DNA of 62,967 nt from Flavobacterium tructae (GCF_002217475.1 NZ_MUHH01000018.1:1-62967); one strand, 5' to 3'; positions 26,879-36,304 are shown, numbered from the stretch's first letter. Notes: a model not told the origin generated them from the letters alone. A program made the numbers and translations.

Positions 26879-28033
26879 ATGAAAATAGCAATAGTTTGTT
26901 ATCCGACATTTGGTGGTAGTGGTGTAGTTGCTACGGAATTAGGCCTTGAATTAGCCAGACGCGGACACGAAATCCACTTTATTACCTATAGTCAGCCAGT
27001 TCGGTTGGCACTTTTAAATCCTAATGTTCATTATCACGAAGTAAACGTTCCTGAATATCCTCTTTTTCATTATCAGCCTTATGAATTGGCATTGTCCAGT
27101 AAATTGGTTGATATGGTGAAATTGTATAAAATAGAAGTACTTCACGTGCATTATGCCATTCCTCACGCGTATGCGGGTTATATGGCAAAGCAAATGCTGA
27201 AAAATGAAGGAATTAATCTTCCAATGATTACCACACTTCACGGAACAGATATTACACTAGTGGGGAATCACCCCTTTTATAAACCTGCGGTGACCTTTAG
27301 CATCAATAAATCAGATTATGTGACTTCAGTTTCTCAGAGTTTGAAAGATGATACTTTAAAGCTGTTTAAAATCAAGAATAAAATTAAGGTTATCCCTAAT
27401 TTTATCGAATTGGATAAAGTTAGAAAAGATCCTCAGGCACCTTGTCATCGTTATGTTATGGCGAAGGAGGACGAGCGCATTATCACGCACATTAGTAACT
27501 TTAGAAAAGTGAAAAGAATTCCGGATATTATTAAGATTTTCTATAATATTCAGAAAGAGATTCCGTCTAAACTGATGATGGTAGGTGATGGCCCGGAAAA
27601 AGAAAAAGCTGAAGTTTTGTGTATGGAACTTGGTATCTATGACAAAGTTATTTTCTTTGGAAATAGTAACGAGATTGATAAAATTTTATGTTTTACCGAT
27701 TTGTTCCTGCTTCCATCAGAAACAGAGAGTTTTGGTTTGGCAGCTTTAGAAGCAATGTCAAGCGGAGTTCCTGTGATTTCAAGTAATTCAGGTGGTTTGC
27801 CAGAGGTTAATTTTGATGGCTTTTCAGGATATTTGAGCAATGTTGGTAACGTTGAAGAAATGGCTGCCAATGCAATCAAAATACTAAAAGACGACGACGT
27901 TTTGAATCAGTTTAAAGCAAATGCATTAGAAGTTGCCCGTAAGTTTGATATCAAAACAATATTGCCTAAATATGAGGCGTTGTATCAAAAAGCGATTGAT
28001 GATTATAAGCATGAGAAACACGAGAAACAATAA
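26879..28033 (+). CDS. bshA: N-acetyl-alpha-D-glucosaminyl L-malate synthase BshA
   Basis: 384 residues, the standard BshA length. It joins UDP-GlcNAc and L-malate in the first step of bacillithiol synthesis, a low-molecular-weight thiol made by Bacteroidota and Firmicutes. This GT-B, GT4-type enzyme begins KIAIVCYPTFGGSGVVATELG and has the BshA-typical HEIHFITYSQPVRL. HVHYAIPHAYAGYMAKQ and TTLHGTDITLVG follow, with the GT4 motif ETESFGLAALEAMSSGVPVI (Glu-x7-Glu). bshB and bshC are not adjacent. It is followed 18 bp later by the PrcB-like gene. Confidence 0.96.
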   Translation: MKIAIVCYPTFGGSGVVATELGLELARRGHEIHFITYSQPVRLALLNPNVHYHEVNVPEYPLFHYQPYELALSSKLVDMVKLYKIEVLHVHYAIPHAYAGYMAKQMLKNEGINLPMITTLHGTDITLVGNHPFYKPAVTFSINKSDYVTSVSQSLKDDTLKLFKIKNKIKVIPNFIELDKVRKDPQAPCHRYVMAKEDERIITHISNFRKVKRIPDIIKIFYNIQKEIPSKLMMVGDGPEKEKAEVLCMELGIYDKVIFFGNSNEIDKILCFTDLFLLPSETESFGLAALEAMSSGVPVISSNSGGLPEVNFDGFSGYLSNVGNVEEMAANAIKILKDDDVLNQFKANALEVARKFDIKTILPKYEALYQKAIDDYKHEKHEKQ

Positions 28034-28051
28034 TCTTAAAAGTTAACGTAA

Positions 28052-28480
28052 ATGAAAAAAGTAATTTCGGTACTGGTGATTCTGGTTTTAGTTTCTTGCG
28101 GGGTTAAGAAAAACTCTGACGGAACCTCTAAAATTTTGTATGAAGTTCTCACAGAACAATCTGACGGAGGAGGAAATATCAAATTTTTTGAAATTCTGAC
28201 GGAACCGAACGAAATCAAAATGCTGGAAAACGATCCCCATTTGAAAGCAAAAATGAAACAGGACGATATCAGTAATTCAAATTATGTAATCCTGAATATG
28301 GGAGAAAAAAATACCGGTGGCTATTCTATTGGTGTTGAAAAAGTAGAAGAAACGGATAAAAATATTATCATCACCGTTAAAGAAAATAATCCCGCTGCAG
28401 ATGCTATGGTAATGCAGGCTATTACTTATCCGTACACTGTAATCAAAGTACACTCTAAAAAAGAGATTATTGTGAAATAA
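28052..28480 (+). CDS. PrcB-family lipoprotein
   Basis: 142 residues. The lipobox LVSCG (Cys16) marks a lipoprotein. The mature domain resembles the C-terminal domain of PrcB, the Treponema protease-complex subunit. SNYVILNMGEKNTGGYSIGVEKVEE is the family core, with the GxxxxGGYxI pattern, followed by ITVKENNPAADAMVMQAITYPYTVIKV. The role in Flavobacterium is unknown; a periplasmic chaperone or inhibitor function is possible. It is co-directional with bshA (18-bp gap), which may only reflect shared transcription. Confidence 0.78.
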   Translation: MKKVISVLVILVLVSCGVKKNSDGTSKILYEVLTEQSDGGGNIKFFEILTEPNEIKMLENDPHLKAKMKQDDISNSNYVILNMGEKNTGGYSIGVEKVEETDKNIIITVKENNPAADAMVMQAITYPYTVIKVHSKKEIIVK

Positions 28481-28481
28481 G

Positions 28482-28509
28482 TTATGAGTTGTGAGTTGTG
28501 AGTTGTGGG
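28482..28509. repeat. TATGAGT/TGTGAGT heptad tract
   Basis: About four 7-bp units directly after the stop of the PrcB-like gene, related to the tract at 7966. Confidence 0.65.
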
Positions 28510-28599
28510 GTGTCAGGCTGAGCGAAGTCGAAGCGAGTGTCCGGCTGAGCGAAGTCGAAGCCCCTATGTGCAAAGCTTCGACTTCGCTCAGCCTGACAC
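28510..28599. repeat. GGCTGAGCGAAGTCGAAGC repeats forming a 25-bp inverted repeat
   Basis: Two direct copies (28516-28534, 28543-28561) and one inverted copy (28575-28593) of a 19-bp GC-rich unit. The outer pair extends to a 25-bp perfect inverted repeat beginning GTGTCAGGC. The GC content is far above the surrounding sequence. Confidence 0.85.
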
Positions 28600-28620
28600 T
28601 CATTTTCAATGTAAACATAA

Positions 28621-28655
28621 AAAAACCTGTCGCATTAAAAACGACAGGTTTCTTT
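28621..28655 (-). terminator. Terminator of the outer-membrane protein gene at 28678
   Basis: The stem AAACCTGTCG with CGACAGGTTT has T runs on both sides, so it can act in both directions. It lies 27 bp after the minus-strand stop. Confidence 0.85.
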
Positions 28656-28677
28656 TTATAATTATTTTTGTCTTTAA

Positions 28678-29175
28678 TTAGAATCTGAATTTTACTCCTA
28701 AGCCTACGTCAAATCCAAAATTGTCATCGTCATAATATCCGGAACCAACTTCAGGTCTCGCGTCTAATGATAAAGTAATTGGTGCTTCTTTAAATCTGTA
28801 TTCTATACCAATATCTCCCGCAGCAAAAACATACGTTCCGTTATCTTTGTATCTGTTGTTGTTGGTGTAATAGTCGTGATTCCAGGTTGCAAGTCCACCT
28901 CCAACACCGGCATACCAGTTGAAACCGCCATCAATATTCCAAACCCATTGATAAAGCGCTACACCTTTAATGGCATCAACGTTACTGCTGTTTCTCCATC
29001 CTAAATCAAATTCCAGTCTGTTTTTTTGGTTTAATCCTAACTGATAAGATACTTCTCCGCCAAAACCGTTATTATCTCCTAAACGGATACCCAGGGCATG
29101 TTTCGAAATTTCTTGTGATTGTGCCGTAAACGCTAAGCCTAATAGCATTAGGGCAGATAAAATGATTTTTTTCAT
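28678..29175 (-). CDS. Small outer-membrane beta-barrel protein
   Basis: 165 residues. The signal peptide is 1-20 (AFTAQS-QEI). The mature part is built of alternating aromatic beta strands: HALGIRLGDNNGFGGEVSYQ, NRLEFDLGWRN, FNWYAGVGGGLATWN, YVFAAGDIGIEYRF. The final strand VGLGVKFRF ends in Phe, the usual last residue for BAM insertion. It is likely an 8-stranded barrel; the function is unknown. The promoter box is at 29199-29206 and the terminator at 28621, so it is monocistronic. Confidence 0.82.
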   Translation of the reverse strand: MKKIILSALMLLGLAFTAQSQEISKHALGIRLGDNNGFGGEVSYQLGLNQKNRLEFDLGWRNSSNVDAIKGVALYQWVWNIDGGFNWYAGVGGGLATWNHDYYTNNNRYKDNGTYVFAAGDIGIEYRFKEAPITLSLDARPEVGSGYYDDDNFGFDVGLGVKFRF

Positions 29176-29198
29176 AAAAAATGGTTATTAATTTTTGC

Positions 29199-29206
29199 CA
29201 AATTTA
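29199..29206 (-). promoter_or_regulatory. -7 box TAAATTTG for the barrel-protein gene
   Basis: A perfect TAnnTTTG on the minus strand, 23 bp before the ATG at 29175. Confidence 0.5.
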
Positions 29207-29328
29207 ATCCTCACTATAATTTTGAAACGTATAGGATTATTAAAAATTGTTATATAATTCACATTTTTAGAAAGCAAGAAAGCAGGTTTAAAGTAGTTTT
29301 ATTTGCGATAGGCAGTGTGTTTAGAGGT

Positions 29329-30153
29329 TTATTTGTTTAGAATAATAGTAGAAATTAATTGAGAGCTTAACGTGTCCTCCATTTCAAAGAGATTTTCTTC
29401 TTCGGTAAAATTACTTTCGGCATAAGAGTATAATTTCCATCGCTTTTTATGGTATTCCAATGCGGTAAGATTTTCCACCCAATCTCCCGAATTAAGGTAT
29501 AAAGTCGAGCCGTGTTTGTTTTCTTTGGTAACGATTTTCGGTTCGTGTATGTGTCCGCAGATGACGTAATCGTATTTTTTTTCAATAGCCAGATCAGTAG
29601 CAGTAGTTTCAAAATCAGAGATAAATTTAACGGCTTTTTTCACGCTGGCTTTTATCTTTTTAGAGAAGGAGTAAGGTTCTCGTCCTAGTTTTGCAAGGCA
29701 CCAGTTGGCAAATCGATTGCTTAGAATTAAGTAATCGTATCCTAATCCGCCCAGTTTTGCAATCCATTTGGAGTGTTGAACAGAAGCATCAAAGACATCT
29801 CCGTGAAAAATCCATGCTTTTTTATCGTCCAGTTCCAAAACTAATTTATCGACCAGTGCAAAATTCCCCATGTTCATATCGCTGAATTTCCGAAGAATTT
29901 CATCATGGTTTCCGGTGATGTAATATACTTTTGTGCCTTTAGATGCCATGCCGATAATACGCTGAATGACTCTTAAATGTGCTTTTGGAAAGTATGATTT
30001 TCTAAATTGCCAGGCATCAATAATGTCACCGTTCAGGACTAAAGTTTTAGGCTTTATGCTTGATAAGTAGTTGTTTAGTTCTTTGGCGTGACTTCCGTAA
30101 GTTCCTAAATGGACATCTGATATAATGACCAATTCAACATTTCGTTTTTTCAA
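29329..30153 (-). CDS. UDP-2,3-diacylglucosamine diphosphatase-like metallophosphoesterase (LpxH family)
   Basis: 274 residues. Calcineurin-type metal motifs appear in order: IISDVHLG (Asp13, His15), LNGDIIDAWQF, ITGNHDEILRKFS, FHGDVFD and VICGHIHEP. The DAW and GHIHEP details fit the LpxH branch, which removes UMP from UDP-2,3-diacyl-GlcN in lipid A synthesis. Catalytic residues are all present. A long insert (150-200) with basic residues would lie against the membrane. Other metallophosphoesterase substrates cannot be excluded. No close operon partner. Confidence 0.85.
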   Translation of the reverse strand: MKKRNVELVIISDVHLGTYGSHAKELNNYLSSIKPKTLVLNGDIIDAWQFRKSYFPKAHLRVIQRIIGMASKGTKVYYITGNHDEILRKFSDMNMGNFALVDKLVLELDDKKAWIFHGDVFDASVQHSKWIAKLGGLGYDYLILSNRFANWCLAKLGREPYSFSKKIKASVKKAVKFISDFETTATDLAIEKKYDYVICGHIHEPKIVTKENKHGSTLYLNSGDWVENLTALEYHKKRWKLYSYAESNFTEEENLFEMEDTLSSQLISTIILNK

Positions 30154-30317
30154 TTTTTCTTTTTTTGAAGTTTAACAAATGAAAGAAACTCTTGTGAGAT
30201 AAATTTTATGAAATGGTTATCAATTTGGCTGCAATTTTAATAAATTGTGATTTTTAATCACCTTAACCTTTGCTTAATAATACCAATTTTAAATTTTTTA
30301 ATTTAATTCATAAAACT

Positions 30318-30325
30318 TACATTTG
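30318..30325 (+). promoter_or_regulatory. -7 box TACATTTG for aroC
   Basis: A perfect TAnnTTTG, 17 bp before the ATG at 30342. It excludes the longer form starting at 30270, which would contain the promoter. Confidence 0.6.
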
Positions 30326-30341
30326 CTCAAAACTAATTACA

Positions 30342-31403
30342 ATGGCAGGAAATAGCTACGGCAATTTATATAAAGTTACAACATTTGGAGAATCTCATGG
30401 TGAAGCTTTAGGCGGAATTATAGATGGTTGTCCATCAGGAATTGAACTTGATTTAGATGCAATTGAAGTTGAAATGTCCAGAAGAAAGCCCGGACAGTCG
30501 GCAATTGTAACACAACGTAAAGAACCGGATGCAGTTCAGTTTTTATCTGGTATTTTTGAAGGTAAAACGACTGGAACGCCTATTGGATTTATTATTCCGA
30601 ATACCAATCAAAAATCAGACGATTACTCCCATATAAAAGACAATTACAGACCTAGTCATGCTGATTACGTATACGATCAGAAGTATGGTTTTCGAGACTA
30701 TCGCGGTGGTGGAAGAAGCTCTGCCAGAGAAACGGCAAGCAGAGTAGTTGCGGGGGCGATAGCAAAACAAATGCTTCCTGAAATAAAAATTAATGCCTAC
30801 GTTTCGTCGGTTGGTCCAATTCATTTAGATACACCTTATCAGGATTTGGATTTTTCTAAAATAGAGAGCAATCCTGTTCGTTGTCCGGATGAAAAATCGG
30901 CAGCGATTATGGAAGAATATATTCGTGATATCCGCAAACAAGGAGATACCGTTGGAGGAGTAGTTTCTTGTGTCATTCAAAATGTTCCGGTTGGATTAGG
31001 AGAACCGGTTTTTGATAAGCTGCATGCTGAATTAGGAAAAGCCATGCTTTCGATCAATGCCGTAAAAGGTTTTGAATACGGAAGCGGATTTTCAGGTTCT
31101 GAAATGAAAGGAAGTGAACATAATGATTTATATAATCCTGACGGAACTACAAAAACAAATCTTTCGGGAGGAATACAGGGTGGAATAAGCAACGGAATGG
31201 ATATTTATTTCAGAGTAGCCTTCAAACCTGTTGCGACTATCATGCAGACTCAGGATTCATTAGACAATAAAGGAAATATTACACCAATGACCGGTAAAGG
31301 CCGCCATGATCCGTGTGTAGTGCCTCGCGCAGTGCCAATTGTTGAGGCAATGGCTGCGATTGTTTTGGCTGATTTTTATTTGATCAACAAAACGTATTTA
31401 TAA
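30342..31403 (+). CDS. aroC: Chorismate synthase
   Basis: 353 residues from ATG 30342 ([20 protein letters not shown]). It makes chorismate from EPSP with reduced FMN, the last shikimate step. The family signatures are [18 protein letters not shown], the Arg-rich [35 protein letters not shown] and [34 protein letters not shown] closes the domain. The next gene, the symporter, is 50 bp downstream and may be cotranscribed. Confidence 0.97.
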   Translation: MAGNSYGNLYKVTTFGESHGEALGGIIDGCPSGIELDLDAIEVEMSRRKPGQSAIVTQRKEPDAVQFLSGIFEGKTTGTPIGFIIPNTNQKSDDYSHIKDNYRPSHADYVYDQKYGFRDYRGGGRSSARETASRVVAGAIAKQMLPEIKINAYVSSVGPIHLDTPYQDLDFSKIESNPVRCPDEKSAAIMEEYIRDIRKQGDTVGGVVSCVIQNVPVGLGEPVFDKLHAELGKAMLSINAVKGFEYGSGFSGSEMKGSEHNDLYNPDGTTKTNLSGGIQGGISNGMDIYFRVAFKPVATIMQTQDSLDNKGNITPMTGKGRHDPCVVPRAVPIVEAMAAIVLADFYLINKTYL

Positions 31404-31453
31404 AAGTTAAGACAGTGAGGGTTTTAACATTTTAATTTAAAACAAACAAATTA

Positions 31454-32740
31454 ATGCAAGAAGTTACAGAAACTAAAAAGAAATCTTTTCTTAAAGGATT
31501 AACAGGGCAGATTATTATTGCAATGGTTCTTGGAGCCACTTTGGGAATAATTTTGCACAATTCGATTTCGCCTGAGGCAGCACAATCTTTTAGTAATAAA
31601 ATAAAAATGCTTGCAACGATCTTTATCAGATTGGTGCAGATGATTATTTCTCCGTTAGTATTTACCACTTTAGTTGTAGGTATTGCAAAACTTGGAGATA
31701 TTAAAACTGTGGGAAGAATTGGAGGAAAAGCCCTTGGATGGTTTTTTACTGCTTCTTTTATCTCTTTATTGATTGGATTGTTTTATGTGAACATTCTGGA
31801 GCCGGGCGTAGGTTTAAAACTGGATCACGTTGATATGGCTGCAGCTTCGGAAGTAACTGCTAAAACAAAAACATTATCTGTTGAAAATTTTGTAGAACAC
31901 ATTGTACCTAAAAGTATTTTTGAAGCAATGGCAACCAATGAAATTTTACAGATTGTTGTATTTTCAATCTTCTTCGGGTTAGCTGGTGCCTCTTTGGGCA
32001 GTACAGTAAAACCAGTAATCAATGCTTTAGATAAGACTTCGCATATCGTTTTAAAAATGGTGAACTATGTTATGAACTTCGCTCCAATTGGAGTTTTCGG
32101 AGCCATTGCGGGAGTATTCGCTATTAGAGATGCCGAAGAGTTGGTAATTACCTATTTTAAATTCTTCGGATCGTTTTTAGTTGGAATTGGTACTTTATGG
32201 GTGGTTTTAGTTGCGGTAGGTTATCTTTTTCTGAAAGGAAGAATGACAGAGCTTTTAAGACGTATTACAGGGCCTTTGGCGATCGCTTTCGGTACAACGA
32301 GTAGTGAAGCTGTTTTTCCAAAATTAACGGAGGAATTGGAAGATTTTGGTGTAAAAGACAAAATTGTAGCCTTTATGTTGCCGCTTGGATATTCGTTTAA
32401 CCTCGACGGAAGTATGATGTACATGACTTTTGCCAGTATTTTTATTGCTCAGTTTTATGGAGTACATCTGGATTTAGGGACTCAAATGGTGATGCTTTTA
32501 GTTTTAATGTTGACAAGTAAAGGTATTGCAGGTGTACCAAGAGCCAGTTTGGTTGTAGTTGCTGCAACTTGCGGTATGTTTGATATACCGGTTGAAGGAA
32601 TTGCATTAATCTTACCAATCGATCACTTTTGTGATATGTTCAGAAGTGCTACAAACGTTTTAGGAAATGCTTTGGCAACATCAGTTGTGGGGCAATGGGA
32701 GGATGATAAAGATTCTGAAATTGCTTCCGAAAACTTATAA
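31454..32740 (+). CDS. Dicarboxylate/amino acid:cation symporter (DAACS family)
   Basis: 428 residues with eight membrane helices and two re-entrant hairpins, as in GltPh. It imports glutamate, aspartate or C4-dicarboxylates with Na+ or H+. The visible motifs are the serine-rich hairpin AFGTTSSEAVFPKL, the GYSFNLDGSMMYMTFASIFIAQ helix (NMDGT-type cation site written NLDGS) and TSKGIAGVPRASLVV. DHFCDMFRSATNVLGNALA is the substrate motif with Asp and Asn. The Arg in DMFRS is often linked to acidic substrate binding. Start ATG 31454 follows aroC by 50 bp. Confidence 0.93.
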   Translation: MQEVTETKKKSFLKGLTGQIIIAMVLGATLGIILHNSISPEAAQSFSNKIKMLATIFIRLVQMIISPLVFTTLVVGIAKLGDIKTVGRIGGKALGWFFTASFISLLIGLFYVNILEPGVGLKLDHVDMAAASEVTAKTKTLSVENFVEHIVPKSIFEAMATNEILQIVVFSIFFGLAGASLGSTVKPVINALDKTSHIVLKMVNYVMNFAPIGVFGAIAGVFAIRDAEELVITYFKFFGSFLVGIGTLWVVLVAVGYLFLKGRMTELLRRITGPLAIAFGTTSSEAVFPKLTEELEDFGVKDKIVAFMLPLGYSFNLDGSMMYMTFASIFIAQFYGVHLDLGTQMVMLLVLMLTSKGIAGVPRASLVVVAATCGMFDIPVEGIALILPIDHFCDMFRSATNVLGNALATSVVGQWEDDKDSEIASENL

Positions 32741-32797
32741 TTATTTTTATTCAGGTAGGAAAAGACTTTGAAAACTTTTAAAGTCCAAATAAAAAAG

Positions 32798-32832
32798 AAG
32801 CTGTATTTTTAATAGAAATACAGCTTTTTTTT
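32798..32832 (+). terminator. Symporter terminator
   Basis: The stem AAGCTGTATTT with AAATACAGCTT is followed by eight T residues. Confidence 0.9.
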
Positions 32833-32842
32833 ATTTTTGATG

Positions 32843-32850
32843 TATATTTG
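32843..32850 (+). promoter_or_regulatory. -7 box TATATTTG for the hybrid kinase gene
   Basis: A perfect TAnnTTTG, 18 bp before the ATG at 32868. A second perfect box, TATTTTTG (32832-32839), overlaps the end of the terminator T tract. Confidence 0.5.
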
Positions 32851-32867
32851 GTCAAATTAGCCTGTTT

Positions 32868-35057
32868 ATGCCCCGAATACGGATTCTTTTGCTGCTACTG
32901 CTGGTATGTCTGAATTGTTTTGCCAATTCAGCCATTGTGCAATCTGAAACGGTGCCGGAGGCAAAGATTAATAAACTTGTAGAGGAAGCCTGGGGAGACT
33001 ACAGGAAATCAAATTTTGAAAAGTCACTCATCACCTCGCGAATAGCATTAAACTATGCTACAGCTGCTAAGAATAATAATTTAATAGCAAAATCGTATAA
33101 AATAATTGCCGGGAATTACAATGAATTGTCGGAATTTGATAAAGCTATTTTTTTCTATAAAAAAGGATTGTTTTACGCCGGTAAAACCAATAACGATTCC
33201 TTAAAATACAGTCTTCATAATAATCTTGGTAATATTTATTGTTTCGAGAAAAAACAGTTCAACCGGGGAATTAATTATTACAAAAAATCCATAGCCTACA
33301 GTTTAAAATTAAACGAGATGGGGCAAGTATATTTTACAAATGTAAATATTGCCTGGGCTTATTTTGATATAGGAAAATTTAAAGAAGGATATCCGTTTCT
33401 AAAATTTGTAAACAGCAATAAGAGTAAATATGGTGACGAGTCTACAGAGATCGTTGTAAACATGCTAAACGGGATGTATTATAGTTACCATAATGATTAT
33501 GAGTTGGCCAATGTTTTCTTTCTTAAAGCAATTCAGGCGGGTAAAAACAGTGACGAGCGATCGGATTTGTCATATTCACATCAGGAATATTCTAAGTTTT
33601 TAAATAAGATAGGGAAGTATGAAGAGGCTTATGTGAATCTGGCTTCATATAATAAAATAACGGAAGAATTGTACAATGAGGAAAAACTCAAAAAAGCCTC
33701 TATTGCCGGTTTTAATTTAGAATTAGACGAATACAAAAGGCAGATTGATAAGATAGAAAGTGAGAAAGATTCACAGTATCAAAGTCTTAAAAAGTCAAGG
33801 ATTATTGTGATTTTATTTGTTCTGATTTCGCTGATTCTTTTGGTTCTCATTATCACTCTGATTAAAAACATCAGGTTTAAGAAAAAACACAATGCAGAGC
33901 TTTTAGAAGCCAAAGAAATTGCAGAGGAAGCCTCACTTCTTAAAAGTCAATTTATTTCGACTATAAGCCATGAATTGCGTACACCATTGTACGGTGTGGT
34001 TGGAATCACCAATATGCTGCTGGAAGAACACAAAGAACTGTCCAGAAGTCAGCATTTGAGTTCGTTGAAATTTTCGGCCCGTTATTTATTATCCTTGGTA
34101 AATGACATTCTTCAGATTAATAAAATTGAGGAGAATAAAGTGGTATTGGAGAATTTGACATTCAATATTTCCGATGAGATCATGATGATTAAGAATTCGC
34201 TGTCTTTTTTATCGCAAAAAAACAATGATAAAATCACGGTTTCTATTGATCCCTGCATTCCCGAGTACCTTATTGGAGATAAGTTGCGACTTGCTCAGAT
34301 TTTAATGAATCTGGTGAGTAATGCGCTTAAATTTACAAAAGATGGTGAAGTTGAAATTATCGTAAAACTTAATCGCTTTGAAGGAAAGATGTATTTTCTG
34401 GATTTTTGGGTAAAAGATAACGGGGTGGGAATCGCAGCTGTAGACCAGGATAAAATTTTTGAGAAATTTGTACAGGTTGGAAGAAAAGATGAAGATTATC
34501 AGGGAACTGGCTTAGGATTGAGTATTGTAAAACGATTGTTGGGGCTTTTTGGCAGCACAATTGATTTGAAAAGTGAAGTAGGCTTTGGGACTTCATTTTC
34601 ATTTACCATTCCGTTTGAATTCGATCCTCAAAAAACAAAACTGATTATTGAAGAAATAGAGGTTGATCTGAGTTCAAATGAGGTGTTTAAGATTCTAATT
34701 GTAGAAGATAATCTCATCAATCAGCTGGTCACGAAAAAAATCATCGAAAAACACAATTATGTCTGCAAAGTTGTTGATGATGGTTTTGCGGCTTTAAAAA
34801 TGTTGGAGAGCGAAAATTTCGACCTGATTTTAATGGATATCAACATGCCTTTGATGAATGGTTTTGAAACTACGAGAAGGATTCGTTCAAAAGGGCTTAA
34901 AACTCCTATTATAGCGCTTACTGCTTTTGATAAAGACGAGATTACAGATGAAGCGATTTCTTCAGGAATAAATGATATTATTATCAAGCCGTTTGAACCG
35001 GTACGCCTTTTTAAGATAATGAATTACTTAATATTGGAAACGAAAAACGCCGGTTAA
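32868..35057 (+). CDS. Hybrid histidine kinase with TPR sensor and receiver domain
   Basis: 729 residues. A signal peptide (1-20) is followed by periplasmic TPR repeats (about 30-290: AKSYKIIAGNYNELSEFDKA, LHNNLGNIYCFEKKQFNRG), a coiled segment and one membrane helix (about 313-335). The HisKA domain has phospho-acceptor His368 in STISHELRTPLYG. The HATPase shows N (ILMNLVSNALKF), G1 (DNGVGI) and G2 (GTGLGLS) boxes. A C-terminal receiver has Asp657 (LMDINMP) and Lys (IIKPF). A phosphotransfer from His to the fused receiver is expected; no separate output domain exists. The ligand is unknown. Its stop overlaps that of the convergent helicase gene. Confidence 0.95.
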   Translation: MPRIRILLLLLLVCLNCFANSAIVQSETVPEAKINKLVEEAWGDYRKSNFEKSLITSRIALNYATAAKNNNLIAKSYKIIAGNYNELSEFDKAIFFYKKGLFYAGKTNNDSLKYSLHNNLGNIYCFEKKQFNRGINYYKKSIAYSLKLNEMGQVYFTNVNIAWAYFDIGKFKEGYPFLKFVNSNKSKYGDESTEIVVNMLNGMYYSYHNDYELANVFFLKAIQAGKNSDERSDLSYSHQEYSKFLNKIGKYEEAYVNLASYNKITEELYNEEKLKKASIAGFNLELDEYKRQIDKIESEKDSQYQSLKKSRIIVILFVLISLILLVLIITLIKNIRFKKKHNAELLEAKEIAEEASLLKSQFISTISHELRTPLYGVVGITNMLLEEHKELSRSQHLSSLKFSARYLLSLVNDILQINKIEENKVVLENLTFNISDEIMMIKNSLSFLSQKNNDKITVSIDPCIPEYLIGDKLRLAQILMNLVSNALKFTKDGEVEIIVKLNRFEGKMYFLDFWVKDNGVGIAAVDQDKIFEKFVQVGRKDEDYQGTGLGLSIVKRLLGLFGSTIDLKSEVGFGTSFSFTIPFEFDPQKTKLIIEEIEVDLSSNEVFKILIVEDNLINQLVTKKIIEKHNYVCKVVDDGFAALKMLESENFDLILMDINMPLMNGFETTRRIRSKGLKTPIIALTAFDKDEITDEAISSGINDIIIKPFEPVRLFKIMNYLILETKNAG

Positions 35058-35072
35058 TACCAGCGTTTTTTA
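35042..35072. terminator. Bidirectional terminator with both stop codons in its loop
   Basis: AAAACGC (35044-35050) pairs with GCGTTTT (35063-35069). After one mismatch GGT pairs with ACC, leaving the loop TAAT. The TAA of the kinase (35055-35057) and the TAA of the helicase on the other strand (35054-35056) both fall in the loop region. Confidence 0.75.
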
Positions 35073-36304
35073 TTTTGTTTAGAAGCATTTGATTTTCTCG
35101 ATTTATGAGCACCACCGCTTCGGTTTGAGTTTTTAGGTTTTTCATCCGTTGCTCCCGGGCTTCCTGAGTGCCATGGGTAAGGATGATCGGTAATGGTTTT
35201 TACCTCTACTTTTATAAGTTTCTGAATGTCTTTCCAGTAAGGCTGTTCGTCTTTACCACAAAAAGAAATAGCAATTCCGCCATTTCCGGCACGCCCCGTA
35301 CGTCCAATCCTATGCACATAAGTCTCCGGAATGTTGGGTAAATCAAAATTGATAACAAAAGGCAATTGGTCAATATCGATTCCTCTTGCAGCAATATCGG
35401 TCGCAACAAGAACGCCAACTTCTTTGTTTTTAAACGCATCTAAAACACGCTGTCTGGCATTTTGAGATTTATCTCCGTGAATAGCCTCGGCAGGAATGTC
35501 TTTTTTACGAAGCGCTTTTACCACATTGTCAGCACCATGTTTGGTTCTTGAAAAAACCAGAACATTAGACAGATTTTCATTTTTGATTAAATGATACAAT
35601 AAATTTCTTTTCTCTGTTTTTTCTACAAAGTAAATGCGCTGCTCAACCGTTTCTGCCGTTGATGAAACAGGTGAAACTTCTACCTTTTCGGGATCTTTCA
35701 AAAACATTTCAGCCAGTTCGCGGATAGCAATCGGCATAGTAGCAGAGAATAATAGAGTCTGTCTGTTTTTAGGAGTCAGTTTTACAATTTTTTTGACATC
35801 ATTGATAAAACCCATGTCCAGCATTTGGTCAGCTTCATCCAGAACTAAAGTGTGTAAATGATCGAGATCCAGGAATCCCTGTTTGTGTAAATCAAGCAAA
35901 CGGCCCGGGGTTGCAACTAAAATGTCAACTCCATTTTTTAAAGCGTCTACCTGAGGATTTTGTGAAACCCCTCCAAAAATGGTCAATTGTGTTAAGTTGG
36001 TATATTTGGCATAAGTGTCAAAACTTTGGCCAATTTGAACCGCTAATTCACGTGTAGGAGTAACTATAAGAGCACGGACTTGTTTGGCCTTTTTAGAAGA
36101 ACCAACAATTCGGTGTAATTGATGTATGATTGGAATAGCAAATGCTGCTGTTTTTCCGGTACCGGTTTGTGCACAGCCAATTAAATCTCTTCCTGACAAA
36201 ACGATCGGGATCGATTGTTCCTGAATAGGAGTAGGATTTAAGTAACCTTCTTCAAATACGGCTTTTTGTATACTTTTTGAGAGTGACAGATCTTCGAATA
36301 ACAT
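35054..36304 (-). CDS. DEAD-box RNA helicase (RhlE-like)
   Basis: 416 residues. It unwinds RNA, probably in ribosome assembly or mRNA decay. The motifs are complete: Q motif (PTPIQEQSIPIVL), I (AQTGTGKTAAFA), Ia (VTPTRELAVQI), Ib (ATPGRLLDL), II (VLDEADQMLDMGF, DEAD) and III (LFSATMP). In the second RecA domain are IV (VLVFSRTKHGAD), V (ATDIAARGIDIDQLP) and VI (YVHRIGRTGRAG). The C-terminal tail is basic and low-complexity (KPKNSNRSGGAHKSRKSN), suited to RNA contact. The class has several paralogues per genome, so the exact name is uncertain. A TATCTTTG box is at 36350-36357. Confidence 0.95.
   Translation of the reverse strand: MLFEDLSLSKSIQKAVFEEGYLNPTPIQEQSIPIVLSGRDLIGCAQTGTGKTAAFAIPIIHQLHRIVGSSKKAKQVRALIVTPTRELAVQIGQSFDTYAKYTNLTQLTIFGGVSQNPQVDALKNGVDILVATPGRLLDLHKQGFLDLDHLHTLVLDEADQMLDMGFINDVKKIVKLTPKNRQTLLFSATMPIAIRELAEMFLKDPEKVEVSPVSSTAETVEQRIYFVEKTEKRNLLYHLIKNENLSNVLVFSRTKHGADNVVKALRKKDIPAEAIHGDKSQNARQRVLDAFKNKEVGVLVATDIAARGIDIDQLPFVINFDLPNIPETYVHRIGRTGRAGNGGIAISFCGKDEQPYWKDIQKLIKVEVKTITDHPYPWHSGSPGATDEKPKNSNRSGGAHKSRKSNASKQNKKRWY

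Noticed and set aside
30270..30341. Longer aroC beginning at 30270
   Set aside because: The extension contains the TACATTTG promoter box and precedes the conserved MAGNSYGN start of chorismate synthase.
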